Origin: Thunnus maccoyii
Lineage: Eukaryota; Chordata; Actinopteri; Scombriformes; Scombridae
Reading direction: 5' to 3'
Length of the DNA: 64,000 nt
Assembly: GCF_910596095.1 (NCBI RefSeq)
Contig: NC_056545.1
Location: 5,130,001 to 5,194,000 of the forward strand
Position 1 is the first letter of the stretch; every line of letters starts with the position of its first letter. The notes under the pieces were generated by a model. It made no database searches and was not told the DNA's origin. It worked only from the letters and a program-made list of their open reading frames with translations. The translations under genes were made by a program, and so were the position numbers. Below are positions 1 through 11,500 of this stretch, in pieces.

Positions 1-246
1 ATTCATTCAAATATTCACTAGTTGTAGCTTCTCCAATGTGCAAATTTGCTGCTGCTTGTTTGTCTTATGTGTTAGTAAACTGAATATTTTTAGGTTTTGA
101 ACCGCTGGTTGGATAAAACAAGCAATCTGATGACATCATTTTGGGCTTTTCCACTGTTTTCTGATGTTTTATAGACCAAACGACTTATCAGTGAACGGAG
201 AAAAACACCAGTAGATGAATAAATATTGAAAATAATCATTAGTTTC
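1..246 (-). repeat. Dispersed 'GCTGCAACTA' teleost element, truncated copy
   Basis: Antisense copy of the most abundant repeat in the window. It shows the internal landmarks of the family (a 'gtttggtctataaaat'-like stretch read as 'ttttatagaccaaacg' near 168-183, and 'aataatcattagtt' near the end). The left part is cut by the window edge. It is assigned by similarity to the more complete copies at 46611-46964 and 41019-41727. It lies in what would be intron 1 of the minus-strand gene starting at 2437. Confidence 0.6.
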
Positions 247-2416
247 TGCCAAAAGTAAGTAAAATTGGAATTGAGTGCATGATTTAGTGAATTCAAAGTG
301 TCTCTCGCTCTCTAATACTGAAGAGCCAATAACACAAGAATGATAATACTGTAGTTTGTAATAAAACAACCTACATATATCACACACTTTCCCACACATT
401 CACCAGGAAAACTTAACAAACAAAAGCACACAGATTTTAAATATAAACATAAAACGTGGACGTGCAAAAACACAGAACAAACAGGAACACAAACAAACAA
501 AAAGGTTATCTAAGGAACAGCCGTATATTTAATGACGGCATTATTACTCTCCCCGGAAACCAACCGACACCAGAAATTGAACGATTAAAAATGTAAAATG
601 TAGTAAAAGTCCTAAACTTCAACTTTAACATGAGCCTCAAGCAGGATATTAATTACATGTGGGACAACTTCACATCCTCTCATGTTAAGAGTTAATTCAA
701 TAAGATTATATGAAATATTCCACTTCTTTCGTGGCTATGCAGTATTTTTATTTGACCAAGACTAACTCATCTCTTGATTTTAAACTTGGCTATTACTAAA
801 AAAAATGAATCAACTCTACTAATTATCAAGCAGTAGCTAGTACCAGGTGATAGTCAGTCACTGTGGGTTTCTAACTGGCCATGAGATCAATAATGAAGTG
901 CAGTGAGCAGGTCTTGTTACTGATAACTGGGAGGGTTGTCAACAGGAAAACAGCTTTGTACTTCCTTATTTCTATTATGAGTCAGATTAAATTTGAATAA
1001 TTGCAATCAGAATAAAGATGGAGACACTGCAAACTGTGGATTAACCTATCAATAAGTCAGCCAAGTTAAGGAGTCTTTAAGGGTTTATTTTTCTGTGATT
1101 TATATATTTTTAATATATCAGTAGTCCAATTTAATCATAGTTGAAATCTATATCTGTTAGGGTACACGCTGTTTGAATCAACTATCAATATGTCAGCTTT
1201 AACTTCATGATATTCAGAAGAAATTATGAATATGATTTTAAAAAAAAACTTCCCCTCATACAAGGCGATTTAAATGTTCAAACACATTGATTTATGATCC
1301 ATAAACATCTTCAAATAGCCCTCAAAACAAAACAAACAAAAAAACCCCCATTAAACTGCATTTCTTTGCAAAACCTACTGGGGTACAAATAGTCAATTTT
1401 CTGTGCTGTTGAGCCATGTTATTGAAATATGATCCCACATGAACATTTTTTTTCGTGCGGTACCAGACTTGTGTTTTTATGTTTCTTTCTTTACTTAAAA
1501 AAAACTTTAAAATATAGTTTTCTCTTGCGCTTAGTAGGTTATTCTAAAATTCAAATACTCTTTTTAAAAAAAAAAAACAAAAAAAAAAAACGACGACTGT
1601 TTTTCTTTCTTTCTCCTCTAGAAAAAATACACCAAACTACATCCAGAAATCTGTCAATTTTATGTTTCATAGCTCCAAACATACATAAATACAGAGCGCT
1701 GATTAAACCGAGACTTCTTTTTACATAAATGTGGATCCGATCTCAAAATCGGCGCAGATAAAAGTTTGAAATCTCTTTTAACTTAAGTGAAATCTTAACT
1801 TTTTTTTTTAACTGCCTGCTGCTGCTGCCTCTACCCGGCTCCCCTCTGGTCTGGTCTGGACCGCGGACGGCTGCAGGACTAGCATGAGCCGCAGTGATAT
1901 TTACTTGAACTTTAGTGCTGCTTTCTGAATCACTCGCGAGCCGATTTAACACAACAGCTCGGTAACGTTATTTCCTAACGTAAGAAAAATGTTGTAAACA
2001 CGTACACGCTTCCTCTACATGATAAACGGTTTAAAACGGTCATATTTTGAATGCTCTTTGGCAGGACGGTCTCCATTGGAGGAAGAAGCGGGGCACGTTA
2101 ACGGGGCTATTCTCCCTAAAAAATTGCGGCACATGGGACTCCTTTCTTTTTTTTTTTTTTTTTTTTTTACAAGTTTTCTCCCTTCGCTGCTATTTAAAGA
2201 AACAGCAGGAGTAAATTTAACTGGCAAAAACAACAAAGTAGTACACGTATGCAGTATAAAAAAAAGTGGGGAGTTTGTCGTTTGAGCCGGGCGACCAGCA
2301 ACAAAGCGTAACATTTTCAACCATTAAATATGCACCAGCTCGTCGTGAACGTTTCCAGACGAGTAACGTTAGCTTTGGAGGCTACAACTGAAGAGGGGGG
2401 GGAAAAAAAAACTCAC
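247..2416 (-). other. Presumed intron 1 of the FCHSD-like gene; no exon seen
   Basis: AT-rich non-coding sequence downstream, on the minus strand, of the donor at 2416-2415. I found no segment that continues an F-BAR domain reading frame here, so the next exon should lie left of the window. Short ORFs in this stretch have no recognisable content. Local features are homopolymer A/T runs near 1566-1590 and 2147-2168. Confidence 0.4.
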
Positions 2417-2437
2417 CTTTCTCGGTGGGGGTTGCAT
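2417..2437 (-). CDS. First coding exon of an FCHSD1/FCHSD2-like gene (partial)
   Basis: On the minus strand a start codon at 2437-2435, with A at -3, opens the frame M-Q-P-P-P-R-K. It is followed directly by a consensus donor GTGAGT at 2416-2411, in phase 0. As I remember them, both vertebrate FCHSD1 and FCHSD2 begin MQPPPRK followed by V. These proteins are F-BAR plus double-SH3 adaptors that bind membranes and WASP-family regulators and act in endocytosis and actin assembly. The upstream sequence is CpG-rich, as expected for a housekeeping promoter. Only seven residues are visible, so the call depends on that heptapeptide, the donor and the CpG context together. FCHSD1 and FCHSD2 cannot be told apart here. 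The rest of the gene would lie to the left of the window. Confidence 0.5.
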
Positions 2438-2750
2438 CCTTATTTCTTGACATAAAAACTACACAAAAGACGAAAGTTTATCTGGAAAAGTTTGTATAAA
2501 TGTTTCGAGCGAATGACGGCTAAAGAAAAAAAAAGGTATTCCAGTCCCCCCCGGGTCAAGCGGCCATGGCGAGTCCCGGTAAAGTAGTAAGTTGCGTCCC
2601 GTTGAAAACACTGTGACCCCGGGGAACAGAAAACATACGCGTCAAGCGCGAGACACGACAAGGTAGAAGACTTCCGGAAGCTTTTTTTTCCAAGTTAAAA
2701 TGCATTTTGCAGTATAAAATACTACTTCCGGGAATAATCTTCAAAATAAA
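2438..2750 (-). promoter_or_regulatory. CpG-rich promoter / 5' UTR of the minus-strand FCHSD-like gene
   Basis: A local cluster of CpG dinucleotides (for example around 2505-2520, 2548-2580, 2595-2630 and 2638-2655) stands out in a window that is otherwise AT-rich and CpG-poor. It lies immediately upstream, on the minus strand, of the candidate start codon at 2437. No clear TATA box is seen. The exact transcription start cannot be fixed from sequence alone. Confidence 0.45.
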
Positions 2751-2884
2751 AGTTGATCCGTGTCTGCTTTCAATGTAGTTTTTAATAAATAAGATTAATT
2801 TATCAATCAGAATAAATCACAGTCCAACACTCTAATGCATATAAAACAATCCAATAGTAAATGTAATTATATACTAATTTAATA

Positions 2885-3490
2885 ATAAATCACTACTTTT
2901 TATCAGACAATATCATACTATAACTACCACTACTATTAATAATAATAATAATTATTATTATTATATATAAAATATGTTATATTAATCAATTACAATGCTC
3001 AACTCAACTCAAAACAACTTTATTAATTCCATAGAAAAAAACAACACAGTAACATAGAACAACATACAAACAAATACACCAAGGAGCTAAAATGTGGAAT
3101 AAAATCTATATATAGATTTTAACAATGCTGTATAGATTGTTTTGACCTTTGTTTATACAGGGAACAGTCATTGAGTATACTCACTAGTTTATAGAAATGC
3201 CTTGTTGAGAGTTTAGTAGAGGAACATAACAACATGCAACATAACAGCAACACAAGACAATTTCTACAAATTAAATAGTAATTCACTACTGATTACCAGA
3301 CAAAATCAAACTACTATTACTATTACTACTACTACTACTACTAATTATTATTATATATAAAATATATTATATTAATCAGTAATAATGCAACCTAACCCAA
3401 CCTATTTATACAGTGTACAGTTATTGGGACAACCTGCTCTTTTACACCAATGTTCTGTTAACAGTTTCGTAGAAAAACAGAAACACAACA
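2885..3490. repeat. Local tandem duplication (two diverged copies)
   Basis: Copy 1 (about 2885-3240) and copy 2 (about 3285-3480) share the same order of landmarks: a 'tcactact...cagacaa.atca.acta' segment, an (ACT/ATT)n microsatellite, 'tatataaaatat.ttatattaatca', then 'tttatacag..acagt.attg'. Copy 1 carries about 100 extra bases ('caactcaactcaaaacaact' onward) not present in copy 2. No coding content. Confidence 0.55.
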
Positions 3491-5130
3491 ACAAAAACAG
3501 ACAGAGTCAATAGATAAAACAGAAAACTTGCAGAAAACAAGGCACAGGCTCAATGAAAGCAGTCAGAGAACAGTTATTGAACATAATCATAAAAGGTACA
3601 GAGAGCTATCAGTGTTTTGATTTTTCAGGGACATTGGAGATTATTCAGTCCACTGCACTACATTTTACATTTAAACTTTGTCGTTTGGTAGATGCTTTAA
3701 TCCAAGATCCACTTACAAGCGAAGAAAAACAATCAAGCACTATAGAGGACAGTGACTCAAAAGAGCCGTGGAACAAATTCTCAAGTATCTGAACAAAGTG
3801 CAATGAGAAGCAACGCAAGACAACAGGGTTTTTTTCTTAATTAATTAAAGTAATAAACGATTGGAAGTAGACAAGTGCACATGAAATACCATAAACAACA
3901 AGAAAGTAGTGCAACAATCAACAAAGTGCTGAAATTCCTTGAATATTCTCGGTCAATTCTAGGAATAACGATAATAATAATTCCCACGTTAATTTGTGTT
4001 TAATCACAATAAGCCTGGGTCTGTGTATGCATTATTCCAGCAGAGGAATACAACATATAATACACAGAGAAGAGGAGGAATAAGAGTAATAAGGGCCAAT
4101 TGGCTCATTTTTTATCCAGCATAATTGTAACACAGTTATATGTTTGAATAATTCAATATAATCCAGATTAGTCCAGATCCAAAGAAGTGTAAGGCAGCTG
4201 GTATTTGAGCCTCTTTTTATTTATTCTCTATTATTTGAGGAATTCATATTATGTATTAACAAATTATATCTTCTCTCTCATTTTACTAATATTTACAGAT
4301 TAGGAGCTGCGTGCAGGAACACAACACTTAAACATTTCATCAAAATAGATAACAGTCCAGTAAAAATAAACAATTTGGCATCTCAGAGGAACATAATTTC
4401 AAAAATGTACCAATTTATAAACATCCATTTGTGTCATAACCAGCAAGAAGAAATGGGGGAAAATACAGTATATGTTATGAAAGATATTGAAAGACTTTCA
4501 ATCCATTCTTGCAAAAACATTACGACAGCTAAGAAATATATTCTACAACAGTGGAAGTCTGATTTACTTCCTACACAACAGCAACAGTGCAATGAACTCT
4601 TATCATGTTGTAGCTCAGAGAAAAGTATTTGTAGTGTGAAGGGGAAGTTGGAAATGTAGATTTAAGAGATAAAAAGTATGACATCAATTTAAATTATTAT
4701 TATGTAAAGACACCATATTGGTTTTTTTTTAACTGATTGGAATCATTAAAGAAGAAAATATATTTTCATTTGTGATTAAAGGTGGGACTTTTATCCTACT
4801 GAGGGATAATTTCACCTTAAATCATCTTTGACAGTGTTTGACTTGCGCCCTCTAGTGGCCGCGTCCTCTCTCCTCTGTGTCTGTGTTGTTATGTATCTTT
4901 ATGTTGTCTCTTCTCATGAAAGTCTTGGCAAGAAAGCAAATAAAGATGTTGCTTTATTTTTCAAAAATGTTGAATTATTCCTTTAAGGTCTGTCATGCTT
5001 TATTATATCCCCTTGAGGTCTTTAAGAGGTTCCTTGTGTCAAAATCTTATTTTAAGAACTTAATCATTTCGGTTTTGTGCTTCTATCAATATCACCATGA
5101 CTTCAGTGAACATGATCATTCATCCTTATT
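3491..5130. other. Intergenic sequence, nothing recognised
   Basis: AT-rich sequence with short chance ORFs (for example 3553-3792 and 4375-4659 on the plus strand). None shows a domain, splice context or codon bias that would support a gene. Confidence 0.4.
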
Positions 5131-5657
5131 AGGGCTGCAACTAAAGATTATTTTCCTTATCAATTAATCTGTGGGTTATTTTCTCGAGTAATTGTTTAAC
5201 CTTTTAAACATCTGAACACTTTAGAACTGCTTTTAATGTGTGATTAAAGTTGTTGATTTCAGTGTGTTGTTTTTTTGCTTTTTTATGATCCTTTTAACTC
5301 ACGTAAAGCCTCTTTAAGTCCCTTGAAAAGTGCTCTATAAATAAAATGCATTGTTATTATTATTATTATTATTAGAAAATAGTGAAAAATGTCCATCCCA
5401 GTTTTCCTGAGTCCAAGATAATGATTACAAGTGTCATTATTTTGTCTGATTTAAGTCCAAAACCCAAAGATATTCAGTTTAAGATTATATATAAGAGGGA
5501 AAACTGCTAATTCTCACATTAAAGAAGGTGAAACCAGAGATTTTTTGCATTTCTGTCCTAAAAAATTACTCCAAATGATGAATCAAAATGATCAAATTAT
5601 CAAAAATAGTTGCAGATTAATTTCTGACTAATCAATTAATTGACTTATTGCAGCTCT
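5131..5657 (+). repeat. 'GCTGCAACTA' element containing an inserted LINE 3' tail
   Basis: Outer element: begins 'agggctgcaactaaagatta' at 5131 and ends 'attgcagctct' near 5657. Compared with other copies, its middle is interrupted from about 5196 to 5373 by a LINE-like 3' tail ('gaaaagtgctctataaataaa' followed by an (ATT)n run). After this the outer element resumes at 'agaaaatagtgaaaaatgtc'. This is a nested insertion. Confidence 0.65.
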
Positions 5658-7851
5658 AATCTGGATTCATGTTAACCTGTTGCATGAAGCATGAAGCAGT
5701 TATCTATCGGGTACACACAGGTGACATCATGTTCTCGTCACAAAAACAGACAAAGTGTCCAAATCTTACAGAGATAAATATGTATTTTGCATGACACTCA
5801 CAGCTGTCACCTTGTCAGTGTTATTTGTATGACATTAATAAACTGATGTAAACATATCACACATCCCAAATCAGAGAATGAGCTAATGTTGCTCTTGTTG
5901 CCCTTTAAATAATACGTAAAACCTGTATCGAGTTCTGGTCTATAAGTCTGCTCGGTCTTCCTCTCATTATGCCCAACTTCCTCCCACCCTGCCTGTTATT
6001 GTGTTGGCATCCTGGTCTGGTTCACTTTCAAAGAGATTAACAAGGGTTCAGTTAAACTCATAATATATTGAGTAAGTGAAGAAGTATTCAAAATACTATT
6101 ATTTAACTAAAAGCACAAAAGTATCATCAGCAAAATGAACTTTAAGTATCAGAAGTAAAAGTACTAAAAGTTTGCTTTCATGTTTCTCCAATCTTTCCTC
6201 TCTTTTTGTGAAATATTGAATAATTTTACCTCTTTGGGCCTCGAACACTTATTTAAATGAAAATAACCGTTGAGAAGTTTAGAGGAGAAAATGTCTCTTT
6301 GGTGAAACTGTTGACAACTCACAGACATCTGAAATGTGAGCCTGCTTTTTAGTGAGGGGTCGCAAGTCAAAAAAGGTTGGAAACCACTGGCTTAAGATTT
6401 AACAATGCAGTTTATAAGCTTATATCTCTTTATGTAGAATCCTAAAATGTAAAATAAGCAGCAACTACAGCTGTAAAATAAATGCAGTGGAGTGAATAGT
6501 GCAATATTTCCCACTGACATGCAGTACAGTGGGAGTATGAAGTAAAGGAAAACGGAAATTGTCAAGTTTCAGTACAGTTCTTGAGTGAATGTACTCAGTT
6601 TCCTTCCACCACTGAATATATAGCTTTACACATATCCCAAGGGCTTAACATTGATTTGAGAAATGTGTGTGTGTGTGCATTTCTACATACATTTACTTTA
6701 CTACGGTACTACGGAAACCAATACAAAATCTGGGAAATAATCAAGTCGGTCATCATGCTAAACTCCACCAGAATAGTTTTACTTTCTACAGTGTTTAAAC
6801 CGTAACTTTACTGAACTTCACGGATACTTGCTGCAAAAAAGAAACAACTATAGAGCTGAAGCCAGGCTGTCTGTGTCTGCTTCTGGTCCGTTTTGGAGTA
6901 TATCAGGGCCCTACGAAAGAAGAAAAGGAAAGCCTGTGGTCTGTAGAGCGTCGATCCACGTCTTTGTCTGTGTCGTGTGACAGCTGTAATTAAGTGTCCT
7001 TGCAAACCTGTATTTTGTAGAACTATATAATTCTGTAGGTCTTAGACTACTTGTTTGTGTTTGTGTGCAACTACTGTGGAAAAGAATTTCCTCCTTGAAG
7101 ACAAATAATCTATCTATCTGTCAGAATCTGACGGCTGGCAGTAACGTATTAAGCATGATTTTTGTGGTTAAAAAAATAATAATAAAAAGATTTTGAAAGT
7201 GTGTGCGGGGGGCAAACCGGATTTTGACATATGACAAGAGGAATTAACACATCGTTAGTAGTTTGGAGTTAGTTCAGATCTTTTATCTTTAATCTAACTA
7301 AGACAAATCTCACTGCATGCAGAACATCCAACTTGAAGAATTTGTTTAAAAGCAAAGTAAAGAAGGATTATTTCACAACGTACCAGGACACAGTAATATA
7401 TATCTATCATTTAACATTTCAATCGTGTAATACAACGTAAATATCCTCTAGCTGATTTTGTATCGTTGCTCGTGGAACTGTGGTGGAGGATAACTCACTT
7501 GAACGCAGCCTTGCCTATCAGACAGGTAACTCAAAAGAAAGAAAGAACAATAACGCTGCCTTTAAGGGCTGTTTGAATGTTTGAATGCAGAGATTGAAGG
7601 AAAGGTGGCCAAAAGCGATGAGAGGAAGAAAAGAATGATGAGGTGTGCAGGAAGTAATCAATAAATAGGTGAACATAGTACAGGCAGATGTGAATACTGT
7701 GGGTAAGAAGAAACAGTAGAGCAGCTACACTACAAAGAAGGCATCTGATTCAAAACCTCAGAAAGATAAATGTACACTAATAGATATTCTACAAAAGAAC
7801 TCAGAGAAATGAGTGTTATTGAATCCTATTTCACTATCTTAGACTAACTAA
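5658..7851. other. Intergenic sequence with weak repeat traces
   Basis: No gene seen. Near 6345-6395 'gaggggtcgcaag...ggttggaaaccactgg' resembles the terminal repeat of the element family at 38021-39405, and a short (GT)n is at 6666-6677. The remainder is unassigned AT-rich DNA. Confidence 0.4.
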
Positions 7852-8356
7852 TAGGGGTGTGTCTGAATACAAATACATTATTCGGCAAAGCACAAATAGT
7901 GGGTTTTATATGAATATTTGTTTCATACAAATATTTAAAAAATGTTTGTTGGGGGTTTTCCCCAGAGATAAAGCTGAGCTACTGACACAGGCAAAGTGCT
8001 CCAGAGGGACTCTCCATAACCTGTGTTTCCCCTTCTCCTTTCCACAAAGTTAGGCTGTAAAAAATAGGCAATAAATGAAAAGTGCAAAGCAATAATTGCC
8101 TTTGAAGTTCCTCTCTATGCGTTACATGGTGTGCTGTCTCTGTGTTATGGGTGTATAACATGTGTGGACCTCCATCATGAGGTATTTTATTCATGAACAC
8201 TTATTGTAACACTTTAATTTTCTAAAATTAAAACTGTCATAAAAACAAAAACAGGATTTTTAAGCCTCTTTCCGCTTTTATTCGAATACAAATACAGATA
8301 CAAATAATTTTGCTGCCAGACACAAATACAAATACTGGGATCTCTGCACATCCCTA
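7852..8356 (-). mobile_element. Non-autonomous hAT-type element (MITE), 505 bp
   Basis: Ends are imperfect inverted repeats: 'taggggtgtg' at the left and 'cacatcccta' at the right (reverse complement 'tagggatgtg'). The interior has repeated 'gaatacaaatac' motifs near both ends. The flanks are an exact 8-bp direct repeat, CTAACTAA at 7844-7851 and at 8357-8364. This is the target duplication length typical of hAT transposons. There is no transposase ORF. It ends only about 185 bp upstream of the foxred1 start codon. Confidence 0.8.
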
Positions 8357-8397
8357 CTAACTAATATTGTAAATATTAGACACACTGATCCACTCCA

Positions 8398-8470
8398 TAC
8401 CAGCTGGTGGCGGTAATGCGCTAATTCGTCGTTTGCCAGCCGCCAATAAACCTCAAGGAAGAAGAAGTTG
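8398..8470 (+). promoter_or_regulatory. Promoter-proximal element upstream of foxred1
   Basis: Contains 'ccagctggtggcggtaatgc', then 'gccagccgccaataaacc' and a purine-rich 'aaggaagaagaag' tail. GGCGG near 8409 and CCGCC near 8440 are inverted and could form a hairpin. Very similar sequences recur just upstream of many fish genes (recalled, not searched). The position 70-140 bp upstream of the foxred1 start codon suggests core promoter or 5' UTR. The transcription start itself is not visible. Confidence 0.45.
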
Positions 8471-8540
8471 AGCTACGCAAGTCCTCTGCTGTTGTTTTGG
8501 TTTGCTTTTAGCCGACTAGCGAGCCAGTGAGCCCGCAGCC

Positions 8541-11500
8541 ATGTCAGCGTGGCGGAGGCTGCATGTGTCGGTGCGGACGGTCCTCACCTCCAGACGGGTC
8601 ACACCGCGGCTCACCTGGCCGCGTCACAGCCTGAGCACATGCACACCTCTCCGGCAGGACTTCTTCAAAGGTTGGGGGGGCGACAACAAACAAGTATAAG
8701 TGCGGTTAACGCTAAGAATAGGTCAACATTACCTTGAGAAATCCACTAATTATTCTGTGTTTGTGCTTGGGTAGATTAATCTAAGTTGAAGGTGACCTCT
8801 GGAGAGATTTAATGAACATTTTAGAAGCGTCTCTTTAATTCGGCTCGTATCTAAATCTCCATTCAACTCTTCATTTATGTTTCCACTGATCCTTACTGTC
8901 TACTAACGACACAGTTTGAAGCCATCCCACATAAAGAGGGAGGATTTATTCAATTAAAAATGCTGATATGTGAGTTATTATATTTGCCGAATTGTAGAGT
9001 GATAAAGCTAAAGACTCAAAAACTATATTGAGTTACATGTTTCCAGTTAATATCTACAACAAGACAACGAAGAAGTGTTAAAGAGCCCCTCCAGACATGT
9101 ATTATGATGTATATAAAAGACTCTACGTTGATCAGTAATGTGTCTCTGATTTGGTTTTCCCACAAAATAGTTCAATTATCTTGTTTAAATCCTCTTAGAC
9201 TCACAGTCAGTCTCTAAACGCTTCGCATCTCCCAGATTTCGTTGTTAAAACTGGGCGGAAACAATTAAAAAGTCCCTTCATATTTGGGGTGATGACACGC
9301 AGTTCACTATGGAGGAGAATATGGGGGGAGAGCATCGTTTTCGGTAAGGTGTGCCCTTGTTCTTGTAGGTTTGTTAGCGGTTGTTCTTGCCGCCTTTCAA
9401 GCAACTACAATACAAATCTCCAGACTTCAGCAGGTAGAAATCTACAACTGTCTGATATCGTGGTATTCTCCCTCATTAAGAACTCCAGGAACTATAAATA
9501 TGCAAATATACGTTGAATATTGGACCAGGATTGGTTTCCAAATCTAGTTGTGATGTCACAAATCATGCTCGTAGGCCCGCCCCTTAAAATCGGATGTTCA
9601 ATGAGTGCAGAGAAACTTTAATTTTCAGCAAAATGAAAGTAAAAACAGTCTTTCAGTGTCAAACTCTGCACATGCATCATTCTTTAAATCCAACTGTAGG
9701 AACAAGAAACACATTTTTGAGTGAAGGGCGACTTTAACTTTCTGCTTTTGTGCCGCAGACCTGGAGGCCCAGCTGGCCGCTATGAGGAAGAAGGCGGCAG
9801 ACGCTCTGCCGGGGAGCAGCTGGAGTCCCCTGGAGATCAACCCGAACCTTCCTCCGGAGAGGGCTGACATCGTGATCGTCGGAGGCGGTGTGGTGGGCTG
9901 GTCCATCGCCTACTGGCTGAAGCAGAAGGAGAGGGTGCGAGGAGCGTTGGAAGTTATCGTGGTGGAGAAGGACCCAACGGTGAGGGGCACAGTGAAAATA
10001 TTGAAATCAGTACTAAATGTTTCCAAAATGCAATGTTCTCAGCCCAATTTATCTGCATGCCACAATAAAAGATCATTATATTAGTCATATCAAGTGGATA
10101 TCTGCCACATTTACAGTCTTTTTAGCATCAAATTCCCTCTTTATGACTTGAGATCACATACAGCAGGCCTCTGCTTTTACGTAATTCCTCACTAACTGCT
10201 TCCCCCTCTGCATGTGATTCTCCTCAGTACTCTCAGGCCTCCACGGTGCTGTCTGCTGGGGGGATCCGGCAGCAGTTTTCCCTGCCCGAGAACATCCACC
10301 TCTCCCTGGCGTCCGCAGACTTCATGAGGAACATCAATGTAGGTCACGCTGAAAGTCACCGTGTTGTCGCCTCTCGTATGAAGCCTCTCTCGGCTCACTG
10401 CGCAAGTTCTGGTAATGAAAGATGAGCTTTTAAATCATTAAAGTGACTCATGGTGCTCAGAGCTTGTGTTATGTTAATATGTGAGCAGGAGCAGCTCGTG
10501 TGCCAGCTGAAGGTTGACCAAGTGTGAAAAATAACCTCAAGTGAAATAATTTAGGTCAGCCGTAGTTTAAGATTCAAGATTTAGTTTATTGTTATTTTCT
10601 TGTGTATTAGCATACACAAAAAAACCCAAAATGCTGTTCCTCTCAGCCCACAGCAGTGCAACAACAACAACAGAAAGGATAAAAAAAAAAAAGTGATAAA
10701 AACAAAAAAAGAACGAGCAGTTAGCAGCACAGTGCATTAAAGTGCATTTAGAGAGCAAAGTACAGGTCTCAGTTGGATGTAGACAGCTCTCGCATGTCAA
10801 CGAGTGACCAGCACTGTTGGGGAGTTATATAATCCAGTTTGCTGTCCAGAGAACATGAGGCAGCATGATTCTTGGAGCTGCTGGTTTGTGTGGGTTAACA
10901 GTTAGCCACGTCCTGTCGCACCGCTTTCGATGTTTCCTCTCTGATGCAGCTCCAGGCAAGGTCGTGGTCTCCTCTGGGCCCACTGGGTGCAGCAGACCAA
11001 GCGCGCTCAGCTGATTTTAGCTCCCAGCCAGAATTTCTCGTAGTTAAAGTATTTGTTCTGAGTGTCCCAAAACAAACTGACAATCATAGACATATTTCCT
11101 TTGCACTCCACATGATGACACAGATGTAGATGTAGACATGGACAAACACACTGCATAGTTGGAACTAGGAGAGGCAGCTGCAAACGTCGATCACGCCGCC
11201 ATCATATCACATTTCTCCTCTCATCTTCACAAAATAACCCTTCTGTTAGCTTCCTCAGTGCAGTTTCTCCTTTGGAAGGTTGGTAACTTTTTATTTTATT
11301 TATTTATTTATTTGTTTATTTAACAAGGACAGTGCACATTAATAAACATTGCTGTAAATGCGCCAGAGTTAGCCAAGAGGTTGTTTTTCATCTGCAGTCC
11401 CTGGACAGATGTTACAGAGTCACCCTAAAAACACAATATGAAAATGAGATTGAAATTACAAAGTTACTGAGGTCATTTATAAGCATGCAAGAACATAAAA

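Noticed and set aside
1429..1728. 99-codon plus-strand ORF near the FCHSD-like gene
   Set aside because: AT-rich, with poly-Lys and poly-Phe stretches and no homology recognised.
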